Assembly: GCA_037447655.1 (NCBI GenBank)
Contig: JBBHKE010000962.1
Coordinates: 1-64,000 of the forward strand
Length of the DNA stretch: 64,000 nucleotides
Direction of reading: 5' to 3'
Source of the DNA: Zygnema cylindricum
Taxonomy: Eukaryota; Streptophyta; Zygnematophyceae; Zygnematales; Zygnemataceae
The notes under the pieces were generated by a model that was not told where the DNA came from, did no database searches, and was given only the letters and a program-made list of their open reading frames with translations. Positions 63,882 to 64,000 of this stretch are shown here, piece by piece (position 1 is the first letter of the stretch; the number at the start of each line of letters is the position of its first letter). The position numbers were made by a program, and so were the translations under genes.

Positions 63882-64000
63882 AAGTCCTCAGAGTGGACAG
63901 CTTCCAAGAAGCCTCTAGGATAATCCTGACCCCTTTGTGTTTAAGCAAAAATAACTGCCACCCTGCCAGACAAAAACGCTGACCAACTTCACCCCTGTGA
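63862..64000 (-). repeat. Copia-A3 5' LTR, first 139 bases
   Basis: Identical to the corresponding part of the 3' LTR as far as I can see by eye across 139 bases (58467-58605), consistent with a very recent insertion. Cut by the window end. Confidence 0.93.

Larger units (their letters stand above)
58467..64000 (-). mobile_element. Copia-A retrotransposon, nearly intact copy A3 (runs off window)
   Basis: The 3' LTR (58467-59508), polypurine tract, full Pol and Gag regions, primer site and the first 139 bases of the 5' LTR are visible. The left flank CACTG (58462-58466) should recur outside. Only one frameshift, a homopolymer change at about 62478, separates the two reading frames of 469 and 990 codons. 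All catalytic residues are present. This is the best-preserved element in the window. Confidence 0.95.

Overview
This is a 64 kb block of repeat-rich eukaryotic DNA. I found no host gene I can defend and no bacterial features. Nearly everything recognisable is an LTR retrotransposon or a DNA transposon, many nested inside each other. The lineage is probably the green line (a land plant or charophyte-type alga). My reasons are Copia and Gypsy elements of plant type, retroviral primer sites matching plant initiator methionine tRNA, and many non-CG C-to-T stop mutations. I cannot name the species. Element family letters below (A to I) are my own labels.

Layout, left to right. 1-585: end of a Copia-A LTR. 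586-4803: Copia-B remnant (minus strand) with its 5' LTR. 4901-14814: a decayed Gypsy element E (plus), with a foreign solo LTR in its integrase and an extra 0.8 kb segment in its 3' LTR. 14815-16740: Copia-D remnant ending in its 3' LTR, which a TA-flanked MITE has entered. 17-19 kb: unassigned DNA. 19011-23898: Copia-C (minus), non-autonomous, with most of its reverse transcriptase deleted. 24358-32776: three head-to-tail MITEs. The third contains an hAT-like element with an 8-bp target duplication, and that element contains a complete Copia-A element (26168-32612, target duplication TTATC). 32.8-36.3 kb: unassigned. 36276-42535: complete but decayed Copia-G (target duplication GACAA). 43788-46119: truncated Copia-H. 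46120-50688: Copia-I, with an opposite-strand solo LTR in its gag. 50689-56366: a Gypsy-type polyprotein fragment. 56401-57342: a DNA transposon with about 0.3 kb inverted repeats. 58081-58466: gag start of Copia-F. 58467-64000: a nearly intact Copia-A element (minus) that runs off the window.

The most striking system is the Gypsy-type fragment. Its reading order is gag, CCHC zinc knuckle, aspartic protease, DNA (cytosine-5) methyltransferase, then the start of reverse transcriptase. The methyltransferase keeps the nucleotide-binding motif, the PCQ catalytic cysteine, ENV, and later motifs in canonical (not DRM-permuted) order. It is broken by one +1 frameshift.

The second set of observations concerns the related Copia families A, G, H and I. 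All have a primer site complementary to the anticodon arm of initiator tRNA-Met, directly abutting the LTR, which implies half-tRNA priming as in Drosophila copia. Their R-U5 region carries a row of short stem-loops, mostly with AGGG-like loops and with compensatory base changes between families. Their U3 carries, on the antisense strand, an A-box/B-box-like segment reminiscent of a tRNA gene. Their promoters share a GTAC-rich hairpin, an ATTGG box and, about 90 bases on, a TATA box.
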